A stretch of DNA of 64,000 bases from Circinella umbellata (taxonomy: Eukaryota; Mucoromycota; Mucoromycetes; Mucorales; Lichtheimiaceae). The stretch covers positions 558,001-622,000 of the forward strand of contig JAIWNF010000022.1 of the NCBI GenBank assembly GCA_025093555.1, given 5' to 3'. This document shows, piece after piece, positions 24,046-35,331 of the stretch (positions within the stretch are counted from its first letter, which is position 1; the number at the start of each line of letters is the position of its first letter). The translations under genes and the position numbers were made by a program. The notes under the pieces were generated by a model. The model was not told the DNA's origin. It was given only the letters and a program-made list of their open reading frames with translations, and did not search any database.

Positions 24046-25347
24046 TTATCTGCGTTCGTCGTCATCATCCTGCAAAACAGGCACTGTATTACAAACAAGA
24101 AAGATTAGTATAAATTCCGCTTCATCATGTGGGTATCCATCTTTCTTTTCTTTTGTTATTTACCTTGATCATCAGCTTGAATAGATACAATGCCTAATCG
24201 TTTCTTTACTCGTTCCGAAAATAAGACAAATTGAGCAACAATCAAACAATCAACTGAAAGCTGAATCGCACCACAGACAATAAATTGTAAAGGTGATTGG
24301 GTATGAATGAAATAAAACAACTTGAAACTGTCACCGAAAAACTAATAGAGAAAGAGAAACAGGGAGAAATAAGTATATATATATATATATATACATAATA
24401 GTAATAATACCACTATCATGTGGATGAAAAAATGAGGCCCGAAAGTTTACCCAACTACCAAGAACAAGTAGACTGAAACCATGTGTGGATTTACGACGGA
24501 AGTTCGAAAGACATTGAGGTACAGGTAATGTACTTTCAATTCCAAGACTCAAAAAGCCTAATGTTTCAACAAAGGTAGAATACCCACCTAGCAACAAGTA
24601 TAAAACAGCAATAAATGTTGTAAATCCAAGTAAAAAGTTGACATAATCCAAATAATGACCCCAAGACCAAATTGAAGATAAAAATCGTCTAGGTCTTGAG
24701 CGTTCATGTCCAGTTAATCCATCATCTTCAACAAGTTCATCATCATCTTCTGTACCATCTGTTGAGAAAGAATCGCGAAGATCACTATATAAAGTCAGTG
24801 GGCTTGGATCGTGTCTAAATCTTACAACAATTTCTAATAAAACCAATTGTGATAGAATCATTGCGACGGATTGCGCCAATAATGTCTCATCGAATCGTTT
24901 GCCAAGCCTAAATATAATATGAAAAACCCACTCGGAATATGAATATTGTATACCTTTCCCCTCATTTTGCATTGTTAAAAAGAACATTGGATTAACCATA
25001 CCAGAAAAAGATACGAAGGATGCTGTAAATAAATAAATATATATATTTACTGATAATTCTTATTCCTTAAGAGCTAATTTATAAATGCTTACTTTGCAAT
25101 AAGAAGAACACCGCACGTCACCGAACTAAAGCCTGCGCTTGACTGTTTTCGTCGAATAATAAAATACTATTACACACAACCAAATCATGAGTGACATTTG
25201 TTGAATACCATAGATTTTAAATCTTTCACTACAACAAAACTAAACAATAAAAGTCTCTACATTTTAATAGCTTACCTGATCAACATAACCCACGATGGGG
25301 CCAAACACCATCGCAATGGAGAGTGCTACGGATGCAAAGTCAGGCAT
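24046..25347 (-). CDS. PQ-loop membrane protein, SLC66A2 (PQLC1) / yeast Any1 type
   Basis: Seven-span protein of the PQ-loop family; yeast Any1 and human SLC66A2 act at Golgi/endosome membranes in phospholipid asymmetry (family knowledge). Exons: 25276-25347, 25093-25166, 25002-25022, 24451-24907, 24164-24341, 24046-24083, giving 279 residues. The start is the ATG at 25347 that begins MPDFASVALSIAMVFGPIVG. Hallmarks: NILRIFFWLGKRFDETLLAQ after repeat 1, an acidic cytosolic loop (about residues 100-125), SWGHYLDYV, and the second PQ repeat with LPVPQCLSNFRRKSTHGFS. Repeat 1 has VDQ where the family usually has a Pro-Gln pair. Exon 3 is only 21 nt, and the last exon encodes an acidic DDDDERR tail. 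Convergent with the Bdp1 gene, 316 bp apart. Confidence 0.9.
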
Positions 25348-28300
25348 TTGAGTTTTAATAAAGTTGAAAAAACAGAAACAGAAAACTGAAAAAAGCAAGA
25401 GGGTATACAAAGTTAAGTGATAAAATGAATGAGCTTTTTTTTTTCTTTCCGACACAGTTTTACTTTTTATGGGTCCCGGTGCATTTCGGCTTCCAGTCAA
25501 TTTAGGCGCCAAAGGTAACACAGAGCCTATCTGCATATGTATACTGCGGTGACTGACACAGCTTCTTTTTAATTATGCAAGTTGGTACAAAAAACAAAAA
25601 GAAAAAACTGGTCTTGCATACAATGAATATAAGTTCACGTGGCAATCATTGTGTTAGAGGTATACTAACTTTATTGGTATGACCGACAGTGGCTTTTTTT
25701 CATCATCAAATATAAATATAAACTCTGTTTATATATCTGTGTATGTGGTAGGTTACTTCTTATCATACTAATATTTACAAATATGCTTTGATTTAAGCTG
25801 TGTATTACTTTTTCTTAATATTATTATATTACGTATTTTATACTACTATATCTTCTTCCGCTTAAATCTGACAATCTGAATATATATTACTCTTTGAATG
25901 ATATCAGTTTTTTATTATTTTTTATTTAATAAATATTTATTACTATCCAACTATTTAACTACATTTTTTTATGCAGGGAAATGAAGCTAATAGTATCAAA
26001 AAGTACAAATGAGACGGCGTTGACAAGGTGGGGGGGAGAATAAGAAGTAGAAAAATTTTATTGACGTTTTTCGTTTGAATTTTCCATCGCCAGGTAAGTG
26101 ACGGCTGTACGTAATAGATAAGATTACAAGAGTTGAATAAACTCTTCATCTAATGTACAAGAAGATGATTAATCCAATTTTAATATTTATCATATCACTT
26201 GGTATAAATTCTTTGCTACCAAAATTTATAGCCCAATCCTTCTATATTTTACCGGATACGTAACCGTGAATAATATAATTGTCAATACTATGTACGTAGT
26301 AGTTGTAAAGCTATCAAAAAGTTTCAAAAAATTAAAGGATTTCCCCAAAGATGTGTCTTGTTCTTGACTAAAAGAATATCATTGTGAATTTAGCACAAAA
26401 TGCAAAAAAAAAAAAAACCTACAAAAAGAGTAAACATAAGCAATTTTTTTAATGATACACAGAAACTTCTATCTAGTTAAATATATCTACGTATCGAATT
26501 TATTGTCTATTTTAACATATATTCTCAGCCTTACGTATCCGTAACTTACTTTACAGTAAATTAAAGCTGTATACATATCCACTTAACTGAACAGATTCTT
26601 GGTCACCACACATATAATACAGTTTCCTGAATCATAATATTATTAAGCTTGTTACACATTATTTAAGCAATTTCCATTTGTGCTACGACGTCATACTTCT
26701 TTTTTGTTGTGATTTTGTTAAACAAAGAAAAAGTTTATTATATAAAAAGGGCGATCAAATACCCGTTTATCATACCACGCTTTTACTTTTGTTGGATTGT
26801 ATATAATATTTACAGAAGAGAAGCTATTTAGAAGTCCCCATAATAAAAGTAATTATTTTGTTTGCTTGGTTCCTTTTTTTACGTCGACTAAAAATGTAAA
26901 AAAGATATGTTGCTTGCTCTCTTTGTATTTGACAAAATACAAAAATGTTTTGAGTATCCATGGTCATGTTTCCATGCCCCACAGCATACTACGTATACAT
27001 AATTCACGTATACTGAATCACAAATATAAACATATATATATATTGCTGTCGTCGGTAGAGCTAGAAATTAATATATTCAAGCAAGTAGTACATTATATAG
27101 ATTTGAAATATATTATGTTTAGTATGATACAGAATTTACCGATGGGATTAAGATATAACAATATTAACTTCATACTGATCTAACCAATATCAATATTTAT
27201 TATAAGAGTTAATTTGAAAACTCTTATTAACTGTAACTTTTTGATTTTGATGTCGAATGAAAAGCCTTTTTACTGAAGTAATAAATAGCACGCACTTCCT
27301 GCTTATATAGAAAAGAAAACAAATAAGGTTACTACTATAGCAAATTATACGTATTAACTATTATCTTAAATACTGACAACAGTTTTACAGCTTAAACAGT
27401 GAGCGTTACTGCGAATTATGTTATAGTACGTATTTATAAAAATTGTACAGCAATATACGCCTGAAGCAAGCAGCTTTCGCTACTCATTTATTGGTGTGAA
27501 TCGTTCGTTAATTGTAATATATAAACAAATGATTTTCTCAACTATATCCTAATACACTTTGTCTTGTTTCTACCGTTTAATGTGGAAAAAAATTGAATAA
27601 CATTATTTATGTGGCTATACAAAGAAAAAAAACATAGCTAACCTGGGTGTGCGCATACAAAACTGTTTTTTATTATGTACGGTCCGTTTTGAGCTGTTGT
27701 AAATATTATCAGATAGTAAATATATAGCGCGCGCGCTTGATCGGTTTGGCCCCAAAGAGAGATCAGCATTGACAGTATGTAATTTGTCTACAAACGAGCA
27801 TAACTTGGAAAAAAATTGGCGTTTGAAAGCACTACTATAAACCTACCTGTAGTGGTAGTATATATAATAGTATTCTCGATATATACAATATTGATTACAT
27901 GTATACGTAAGGGATTTTAGGGTCTATACGTATACAAAACACGACTCCTCTATTTATGTATATAAGACGTATTATAATATGTAAAGTATCAGAATCGCTA
28001 CCCTATGGAATGCTATATATATCACATTTAATCAATTAAGCGGTGATAATAAATATATAATTAGTACGTAGGGGGTTTAAGAAGCACTATATGTAAAAAT
28101 GACAGATCTACATCATAATGTGATACAATCATGATCGTGTGGTGTTACTAAACCCTCCTTTTTTTGTTGGCTCCTTGTCAACATTCCCCACGGAATTAAA
28201 ATAAGTTTTAGATGCTGCATTATGCAGATCCTATTTATCGTTCTTGTATACATATATAGACATGCATAATTCTAGACACACATATAAAAAAAATAACAAT

Positions 28301-28748
28301 TAAAAATAAAAATAGCAATTAAAAAATTGATTCTATATTTGTCAATAATACTATTGAGCCCATGACACCATAAGCGAAGAGGCATAAAAATGAAATAAAA
28401 TAGGGAAAGGGTATCTATGAATGGCATAATTATTGCTTGAATATAGTGTAGTAATAGTGAGTAATAGTTGATTGTAATGTTTGTTGTGTTTTGTATAATT
28501 GTTATATATGTGTGTTTGTGCATGTTGTTATTATGTGTTGTGTCGTTTGTTTTTGATTTTGGTTTTGATTTTTGTAAATTGGAAAAGTAAAATAAAATAA
28601 AGATAATATCCACAGTGGAGATAGAGAGAGAGGGGGGGGGAGAAGAAATTATGATCTCTTCAGGTATATAAAAAAATGTAGTGTGAATTGAAAGTTTGAA
28701 ATGCAAATCTAATAAAATAAAAGCAATAAAAATTAAAATTAAAACAGC
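25348..28748. other. Long AT-rich intergenic region
   Basis: About 3.4 kb with no supported gene. The 128-codon frame at 26797-27183 and the 144-codon minus-strand frame at 28272-28706 have AT-driven composition (Ile, Tyr, Asn, Phe) and no family resemblance. TACGTA-like strings recur. A G-run lies at about 28632-28640. Confidence 0.45.
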
Positions 28749-29938
28749 TTATGCCTTGGGTGGTGATGGCATAGGTGGAAGAGAGGGAAAAGATGTTGTT
28801 GCTGTTGCAGCATTATTGGTCATTACTGCCCCTGTTGCTGGGATAGCAGAAGATGAAGTAGAAGAAGTTGCAGTTGATGAAGGTGAACCAGCAGTAGCGA
28901 TAGGTTCTTTACCCTTTCTACTGATACCACCCCTGTTTTTTAACTCTGCACAAGGTGATCCCAATGCTTTTCGTGCCCGCTTTCCTATAGATCCCATCCT
29001 TTCTATTCCAACATCCGACCGTCGTCTTGGTTCCGCCGAATGAGATCCGCCGACATGACTATTACGAAGTACAGGCATTGAAATACGATGATGTAGGCTC
29101 TTTTTCTGATTTTCTTCCAACATGATAGGCTCGACCGGCGAATATTTCAATGGTTTGGGAGGGTACTGTGTTATCACAGGTGGTTGAATCGAAGCTGCTA
29201 CTGGAGATAGGAAACGGTTGCCATGGTGATGGTTATTCGGTGAAGTTACAGTAGTTGTATTGAATTGAGGAATAGCTATCGTCGTATTAACAACAATCTT
29301 ACTCGGGGGTGGAATTGAATGTCGTCGTTGATCTTCATCTTCATCCATTCCATGATAGTCATGTTGCAAATTATCATGCGAACGAGAAGGGCCTCTTAAT
29401 GATTCAATTTTTGCTCGTAAAAACGCGGATGAGCGACGTAGTAAATCACCTGCTGATCTTCGACGCTTGCCTTCCCCTCCTATTCCTCTTGTTCTCGTTC
29501 CTCTATCTGCTGTCGCTGTTGTATTATTGCTATTGATGGACGCAGGTCCTGTTCCGGAAACTCTTGTTATTGGCAGAACAGATGGTGATAATGATGCTGA
29601 TGATGATGATAGTGGCCCTCCTATTGGTTGTTTGGATGATCCAACCCGTGAAGTGGATGCTGAATCAGAATCTGAACCCTGTTGCTAAAAACACAAAATA
29701 ATAATAATAATAAAGAGCCAAAAATATGGTTTTATATTAGATTTATACATTTTCCTATTATAGTTTATACCCACGTTACCTCCAGTTTCAGTTCCACGCG
29801 TAATCGCGATCGTTTTTTGTCGAATTGTCGAATAAGATCATTGGAAAAAGAATCGTCTGTTGAAATTTCTTGTGGTATGGGTAATACCCAATCCCGTGCT
29901 TGTGATGGTACACTTGAAGCAGCAATTGATGCGGACAT
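28749..29938 (-). CDS. Hypothetical Ser/Pro/Thr-rich protein
   Basis: Not recognised. Two exons, 29780-29938 and 28749-29684, give 364 residues from the ATG at 29938. An in-frame TAA lies upstream at about 30007, with no closer ATG. The N-terminal ~55 residues hold a compact charged motif, NDLIRQFDKKRSRLRVELKL, likely helical or coiled-coil. The middle has a basic stretch KRRRSAGDLLRRSSAFLRAK with phosphorylation-like RRSS/RSAGD sites. The rest is disordered with Ser, Pro, Thr and Asn and a Pro-rich end (PSLPPMPSPP). This composition suggests a phospho-regulated scaffold, but no function is claimed. An upstream ATG frame at 30314-30245 could be an alternative first exon, though the splice phase does not fit well. 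Confidence 0.6.
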
Positions 29939-31132
29939 GTCCTGTGGCAAACTTTTGCCAAGTGATTTTAAATATTTTTCTTTTCTCTTTCTCGAAGAAA
30001 AAAAAAAGGTTTAGATCTCTTACAGCAGTAAAAGAAAGTATATAAAAGGTTAAAAAGTGAAAAAGAAAAAAGTAAAAGAAAAAAAAAAGCTGAAGAAGGG
30101 GAAAAGAAAACAAATAATAAGGGGAAAAACAAAAATAGAAAAAGAGTTTTTTTTTTATTGAACAATATATGTGTGCTATAAGTTGGCTTGTTGTTGATGG
30201 TGCTTTTGTATAACGTTAGCGAGACAAAAATAATTTCAACTGACTTGTGCCTGCACCTATGCCCTGGATTTCGGATACGCCGATGAAGCCGATAATTTTT
30301 GCCTTTTTTGCCATTGGGTACATAAAACAATAATAAAACATTGAATAGTATTGACCTATCTAATCCACATAATAAGAATATACAGATATATATTTTATAA
30401 ATATAACACACGCATGCATAAGCCTTTTGTTGTCATTATCGCACGTGTTTGTGTAGGATTTATTGATTATAATAGATGATCCTATTCAAACACATGGCAA
30501 CAAAGCACTTAAACGGAACATGTGGCGCTGGTTTTCCCTGTACGACGCAAAATTGACAACTGGTTTCACCGCTGTCATGACATTCCTTGTAGTGGCTGGC
30601 CGTCATCCTGATGTTTGTTTTACCTAATGTTTGTTTTTATTTTATTAATTTAACTGTATTTTATACTGATATGGATGAATTATTTACAAAATCATGCAGT
30701 TGTTTACAGCTGTGCATAATAGTATAGAGGGAGTCACCACAAATTCATTTATTTTTAGCTGACGTTAGTATGTTAGTGTTAGCGGAGGCTCACAGCTCGT
30801 CTGTACCACTCGCGGTGTTTAGCTAATGGTTTCGGAACTGTGAGGAAGACTGCATTTCTTTTTAAATGTTTTTTTTATATACAATGGAAATATCTGTTCG
30901 ACTCTTCATTATTAAAAACACTATTATCAAAACTAAAACCATCTTAGCATTTAAATAAAATAAACTGTGATCAATATACGATTCACAAGACCATTCAATC
31001 TCAATGTCTGATTCAACCAAACTTCAACAAAAAAATTTTTTAAAAAAAAAAAAAAACTGGAGTTCAATCAGTATAATTTGAAAATAGAAAAACAAAATAT
31101 AGCTCTATGATAATTATTTATTCAACAATAGC
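29939..31132. other. Intergenic region with possible upstream exon
   Basis: About 1.2 kb between two minus-strand genes. It holds A-rich low-complexity sequence (30000-30150) and a short minus-strand ATG frame at 30245-30314 that might be a first exon of the gene to its left. No RNA gene seen. Confidence 0.4.
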
Positions 31133-32561
31133 CTAATTGGAGCTTTGATAAGCAGCATTCAAACGAAGTTGTAAATAATCTCCTGATGTTAATATTTTAT
31201 TCTGCAAGTGCTCAGGAATTTCCTTGTGGACAGGACGCTCTTTCGGTATAATCTTACTAGGGATTGCTGTCAACGGAGTATTAGAAGCAGGTTGACCAAA
31301 GAACGCAATTGAGTAACGATCGTGCGTTTGATGTTCTGGCATATGAGTAACGCGATGTATTGTAGACTTGAATAGTCCGTTAGACCAGAAATCAAAAGCA
31401 CCCCCTACATTAACTAAATATTGTGTGATAACGAGGGCTGTTAGCATAAAAATGGGTGCGCCGGATGACATTGATTATTTATGATACTCAAATATGTCAG
31501 AATATATAGATATTTTCTTATTCATTACCAAGAATAGCATTTTCAATGATGGGTGCCGAGATCCATTCTGTGCGGCTTGCTTGAACCTCGAGACCACCTA
31601 TATCCTTTTGGAAAAGTAAAGTAAGTGATCCATAATCAGTATGGGCGCCAGCTCGAACTATATATAGTATAGAGCAAGTTGTTATTAGTATCATCAAAAA
31701 ACAGGTCATACTGCTACAACTTCAAAATCCGATAGCTGATTGGTGTATGTAATAACTTTTACCTGGCTCCTTGTAAGAAGATTCAACATTTCGAGGATAT
31801 TTTAGAAAACGAAGCGTTTCTGTACAATCTGGATCGTCGTATTTGTGAGTTCGAGAGAAATAGTTTCGACCTCCTTCCTCTTCTGGAATCTACCAGAATA
31901 ACGAAACATTCATAGTTGATTGAATAATATAAAAGAATGTATATTCAAAATAAAAGCAGCACGAAAGAATTAATTAGTAATGGATAACGTAATACGTAGC
32001 TAGGTATTGAGTTTTTATGATTATTTCCTACCTCCAGCGCTATTGCAAATGCCTCAAGAATATGAACAAGAGTAGAATGGCATTTGCGCGAGAACTTTTC
32101 AAGCTGGGGTTTCGATTCGGCAAATACTTCAGGTAATGGATAGTTATATTTATCATTGATGAATGGACCAAAGTTAAATGCTCTAAAGAGTACGTAATAA
32201 TGATAACAATATTAATAAAAAAATGTGAGAGTCGATTTCAAGGTAAGAAATTTGATTTATGCAATTTGTGAGATAAAAGAAAGGCGTCTTACTCTTTGTG
32301 GTCGCCTTGCTTTTGCGTATCTGGGTCAAGTCTGTTATTAATGTTGTACGATATATTAATTAATAAGATATTGTATTGCTTAATTTGATAGGAACGACTA
32401 CAATTACTTTTGCACATAAAGACCTGTATAACCACGATTGTTTTTTATGGCAACAGCTTCCTTTTCTTCAATTGGAAGATCATAGAATTTCTTGGACTAG
32501 TATTAATAGTAATTAATGCTTAATCTCAATATCTCTCTCTCTCTCTCTCTCTCTCTCACTT

Positions 32562-32598
<37 letters not shown>

Positions 32599-32791
32599 CA
32601 TATAAATTTATACAGTCTACTTTGTATATCATTACCAATGCAAATGCCTCTTGAATCATTTCCGTGGGTATTTGATGATTAATTACATAGAAAAATCCTA
32701 TAGTTTTACAAGCATCAAGAATTTCTTGAGATATTATAGATGAGCGTTCTTCAAAATTACTAAAGTCAATAACGGGAAGTTCATAAACCAT
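31133..32791 (-). CDS. 2-oxoglutarate/Fe(II)-dependent dioxygenase (isopenicillin-N-synthase-like)
   Basis: Non-haem iron oxygenase of the DIOX_N plus 2OG-FeII_Oxy family, a soluble enzyme that hydroxylates or desaturates a small molecule with 2-oxoglutarate as cosubstrate. Exons: 32636-32791, 32408-32496, 32293-32331, 32032-32182, 31763-31889, 31529-31657, 31133-31413, giving 323 residues, the usual family length. N-terminal DIOX_N region: LPVIDFSNF and GFFYVINHQIP. The iron ligands are visible as HTDYGSLTLLFQ (His and Asp near 192-194) and the distal His in STIHRVTH (about 248). The 2-oxoglutarate Arg lies in DRYSIAFF. The segment VNVGGAFDFWSNG preceding the distal His is typical, where plants often have GDxxxxxSNG. 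Substrate unknown. Intron 1 carries a composite microsatellite. Confidence 0.92.
32528..32600. repeat. Composite TC / AC / TA microsatellite in intron
   Basis: A (TC)n run, then (AC)n, then (TA)n, in intron 1 of the dioxygenase gene. The run lies wholly between the donor and acceptor sites. Confidence 0.9.
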
Positions 32792-33473
32792 TGTTGTTAT
32801 TTTGATACACTATATAAAATAAAAAGGGAAGAAAAATATTATTTTGTAGAAGTGCCGAACTGTGCCTTATTTATACATTTCTGTATTTAAATTGTAATCA
32901 CAGGGCTAAATAAGATGCAAGTGTCGCATCAAAACCATTAACCCAAAAGATAAATACAAAAAAGTATAATAGTAATTGATAAGATAGTATTGTCAAGAAA
33001 GCTATATTACGATATGGAAAAAATATGTTATCAAACGTATTGAGTTACCAAGCAGATAAGAAGCCGGATTTACGTTTTTTCCTTTTCTCTTGGCTCCCAC
33101 ACATAAGTGCCACAAGATGAAGTTAGTCATTTTTACTGATATCCAAATATGTTTTTCGGTATAAAATGATTATATTTGTAAATACGTCAGTTTATTTATC
33201 GAACTGAAAAATATATTTTTAGGTACGTACAACAAAAAATAAAGTATCTTTTGATTATTATCAACAATAATCAGAATCAGGATGCATGCTCATGATTGTG
33301 GGATTTGTGTCTTCTATATTCAACATGTGTAAATTTTTGGCGGCGCAAATATTTATTATAGATGGCGTAATCTTTCTTTTTCGTCTTTGGACAATTCGCT
33401 TCAAAATACCATTCCACAGCATGCTTATCCATTCTATTTAGAAGGCCGTCAATAATCCTGTTTGGATATTGCC
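32792..33473. other. Intergenic region with open frame after F-box gene
   Basis: AT-rich. At 33277-33510 the minus strand has a 77-codon frame overlapping the end of the F-box gene in another phase. It is basic (Arg, Lys, His, Tyr) and could be a lost or alternative C-terminus of that gene. Nothing else recognised. Confidence 0.4.
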
Positions 33474-35078
33474 TCAATCCACCTCTAAATATAATTTCCA
33501 GTTTCCGCAACCTTTCTTTTCACCCGATTCCCATTGTTCAAATTGATTGTGTAATTCAGCAATAATACTTTTTAACAAAGTGAAAACAGTTAGTTCCTTT
33601 AGGTTCGTACATTTCCTAAATAGAACGCTCAAAGATATGGGTCCTAATAAATCCAGACGGAGAACAAGTACTTGTAGCTGCGGTCCTACCACTTCAAGAT
33701 AGGAAGCTAGGTCATTCTCTGTAAAATCATTGACCGTCATTAGTTCCAATTTTCGCAAATGTTTTGCTCCTGAATAAAGCTTAGGAAACGTGGTATTGTT
33801 TTTTCCAAAGGTTATATCAATCAATGAAAGCTGGACAACATTCGGTATTGAATTTTCGAAAAAGTTTTCCAAAAGTTCCAGATTTTGAATCGATTCAAGG
33901 ACTCTGAGCATAAGCTTAAGTCTTTTCAGTGAAATGAACACTAATGACGATAAACACCTCATCGCCACCTCGTTTAGTACTTCCTGGCCAACAAGATCAC
34001 TTGATTCCAATGTATCACTAAACCTTTTAACGATTGTTGTAAAGATATTCTGTGTCAAATGTGGACGAGATATACAACCATGAAATATAAGATGTTTCAG
34101 ATTCCCTTCTTTTATTCCATTTGGCTCCTCCCTCAGTGATGCTGGCGTTGTTGTTGTTGTAGCCATTTTATCAAATGTATTATTATACAAACCCTCAGTG
34201 TATATACTGCTAAAGGCCAGTGCTGTTAGGTCTGGGCAGTTTTGTTGGAGAAATAAGATAATATCAGATGGATCCATAGCATTATCCAAATTATCTATGT
34301 TTAAATGTAACTGTTTCAATTTTGGAGTTGCTTGAAGGAATGGTGCTATGAACGAAAATCCAGATACGCTTTTGGTGATATACATGAGTGTTAAGCTGGA
34401 TAATTTGCTATGCTTAAAACCATTCAGATTTGGTTTCCATAATGCTGATGATGATGTAAGATCTTTTAGTATCATCCCTTGAAAAAACAAATTTTCAAGG
34501 TTTGGGCAATGCTTCAATAATGCATCCACTTGAACAATGTTTCCTTCGCGTTCGAAAGTCGTAATACGAATATCGGTAAGCGCATCACCACAACAGGCAG
34601 CCAATTTGAAGAAATCGGGTTCAAGAAACGAATTCATAGATAAGCTGACTATTATTATAATTATATTGGTTGGTAGAGTAAATCATCACATGGCTAAAAA
34701 AAAGTTTTATTGGGAAAGAGAACTAGTACCTTGAGATATACTGTTATAGCCTTGTTCAGCTACAAAATCTATTACATTGGACAAATATCCCGCAACACCA
34801 CGTTCGTTCATGATACTCAAATATTTTATCGCGTCGCGTTTTATATAAGGAGTATAGGGCAATAAATCCTCGGGTACGATTTTGAGGTCACTTTTTGTAG
34901 GTAAATTTTTCCAGTGAGGTTGCCAATTCAGAACCATGGAACGCCAAGATTTACACACAGCACTTACTCTCCAACATTCTTGATTAGTTAATTTGTAGAG
35001 AATTAAGTATTGAATCTCGTATGGTAGATTTGGAATTTGTTGTATTTTGGAAACACGATTAGATTCAATGATTGTCAT
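33474..35078 (-). CDS. F-box / leucine-rich-repeat protein
   Basis: Likely substrate adaptor of an SCF ubiquitin ligase. Exons 34730-35078 and 33474-34648 give 507 residues. The F-box lies at residues 14-58 with IPNLPYEIQYLILYKL and the conserved CWRVSAVCKSWR, the Skp1-binding surface. A helical linker follows, then at least seven irregular leucine-rich repeats (for example CPNLENLFFQGMIL, TPKLKQLHLN, CPDLTALAF, LRKLELM, CTNLKELTVF) that should bind the target. The stop at 33474 follows GNWKLYLEVD. A +1 frame continues from there as RGGLRQYPNRIIDGLLNRM for about 70 more codons, so a frameshift relative to a longer ancestral protein is possible. Many such F-box/LRR genes occur in fungi of this kind; the target is unknown. 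Confidence 0.85.
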
Positions 35079-35331
35079 TATTTATTATGAAGGAAAAGAA
35101 AGCAGTGAGGGAATGTTTTTTTTTTGCGCCTCGTTCACTTGCCCAATTTGTTAATGCTGCGCCTATTTAATTCGTACTTATTGATGGTAATGTTTGTAGC
35201 AGTTCAATTGTTCAATTATATGTAAGCTGTTGTAATCAAACTTAATTGTTATTATATTATTAAATAAATATACACCTATTTGTAACTTGATAAAAAAAAA
35301 AGGTGTAAACTATACATATGCTAGAAAGTTA

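Noticed and set aside
26797..27183. 128-codon plus-strand frame
   Set aside because: AT-driven residue composition, no family resemblance, no splice or promoter context.
28272..28706. 144-codon minus-strand frame
   Set aside because: Lies just downstream of another minus-strand gene, composition Ile/Tyr/Asn/Phe-rich; most likely 3' untranslated sequence.
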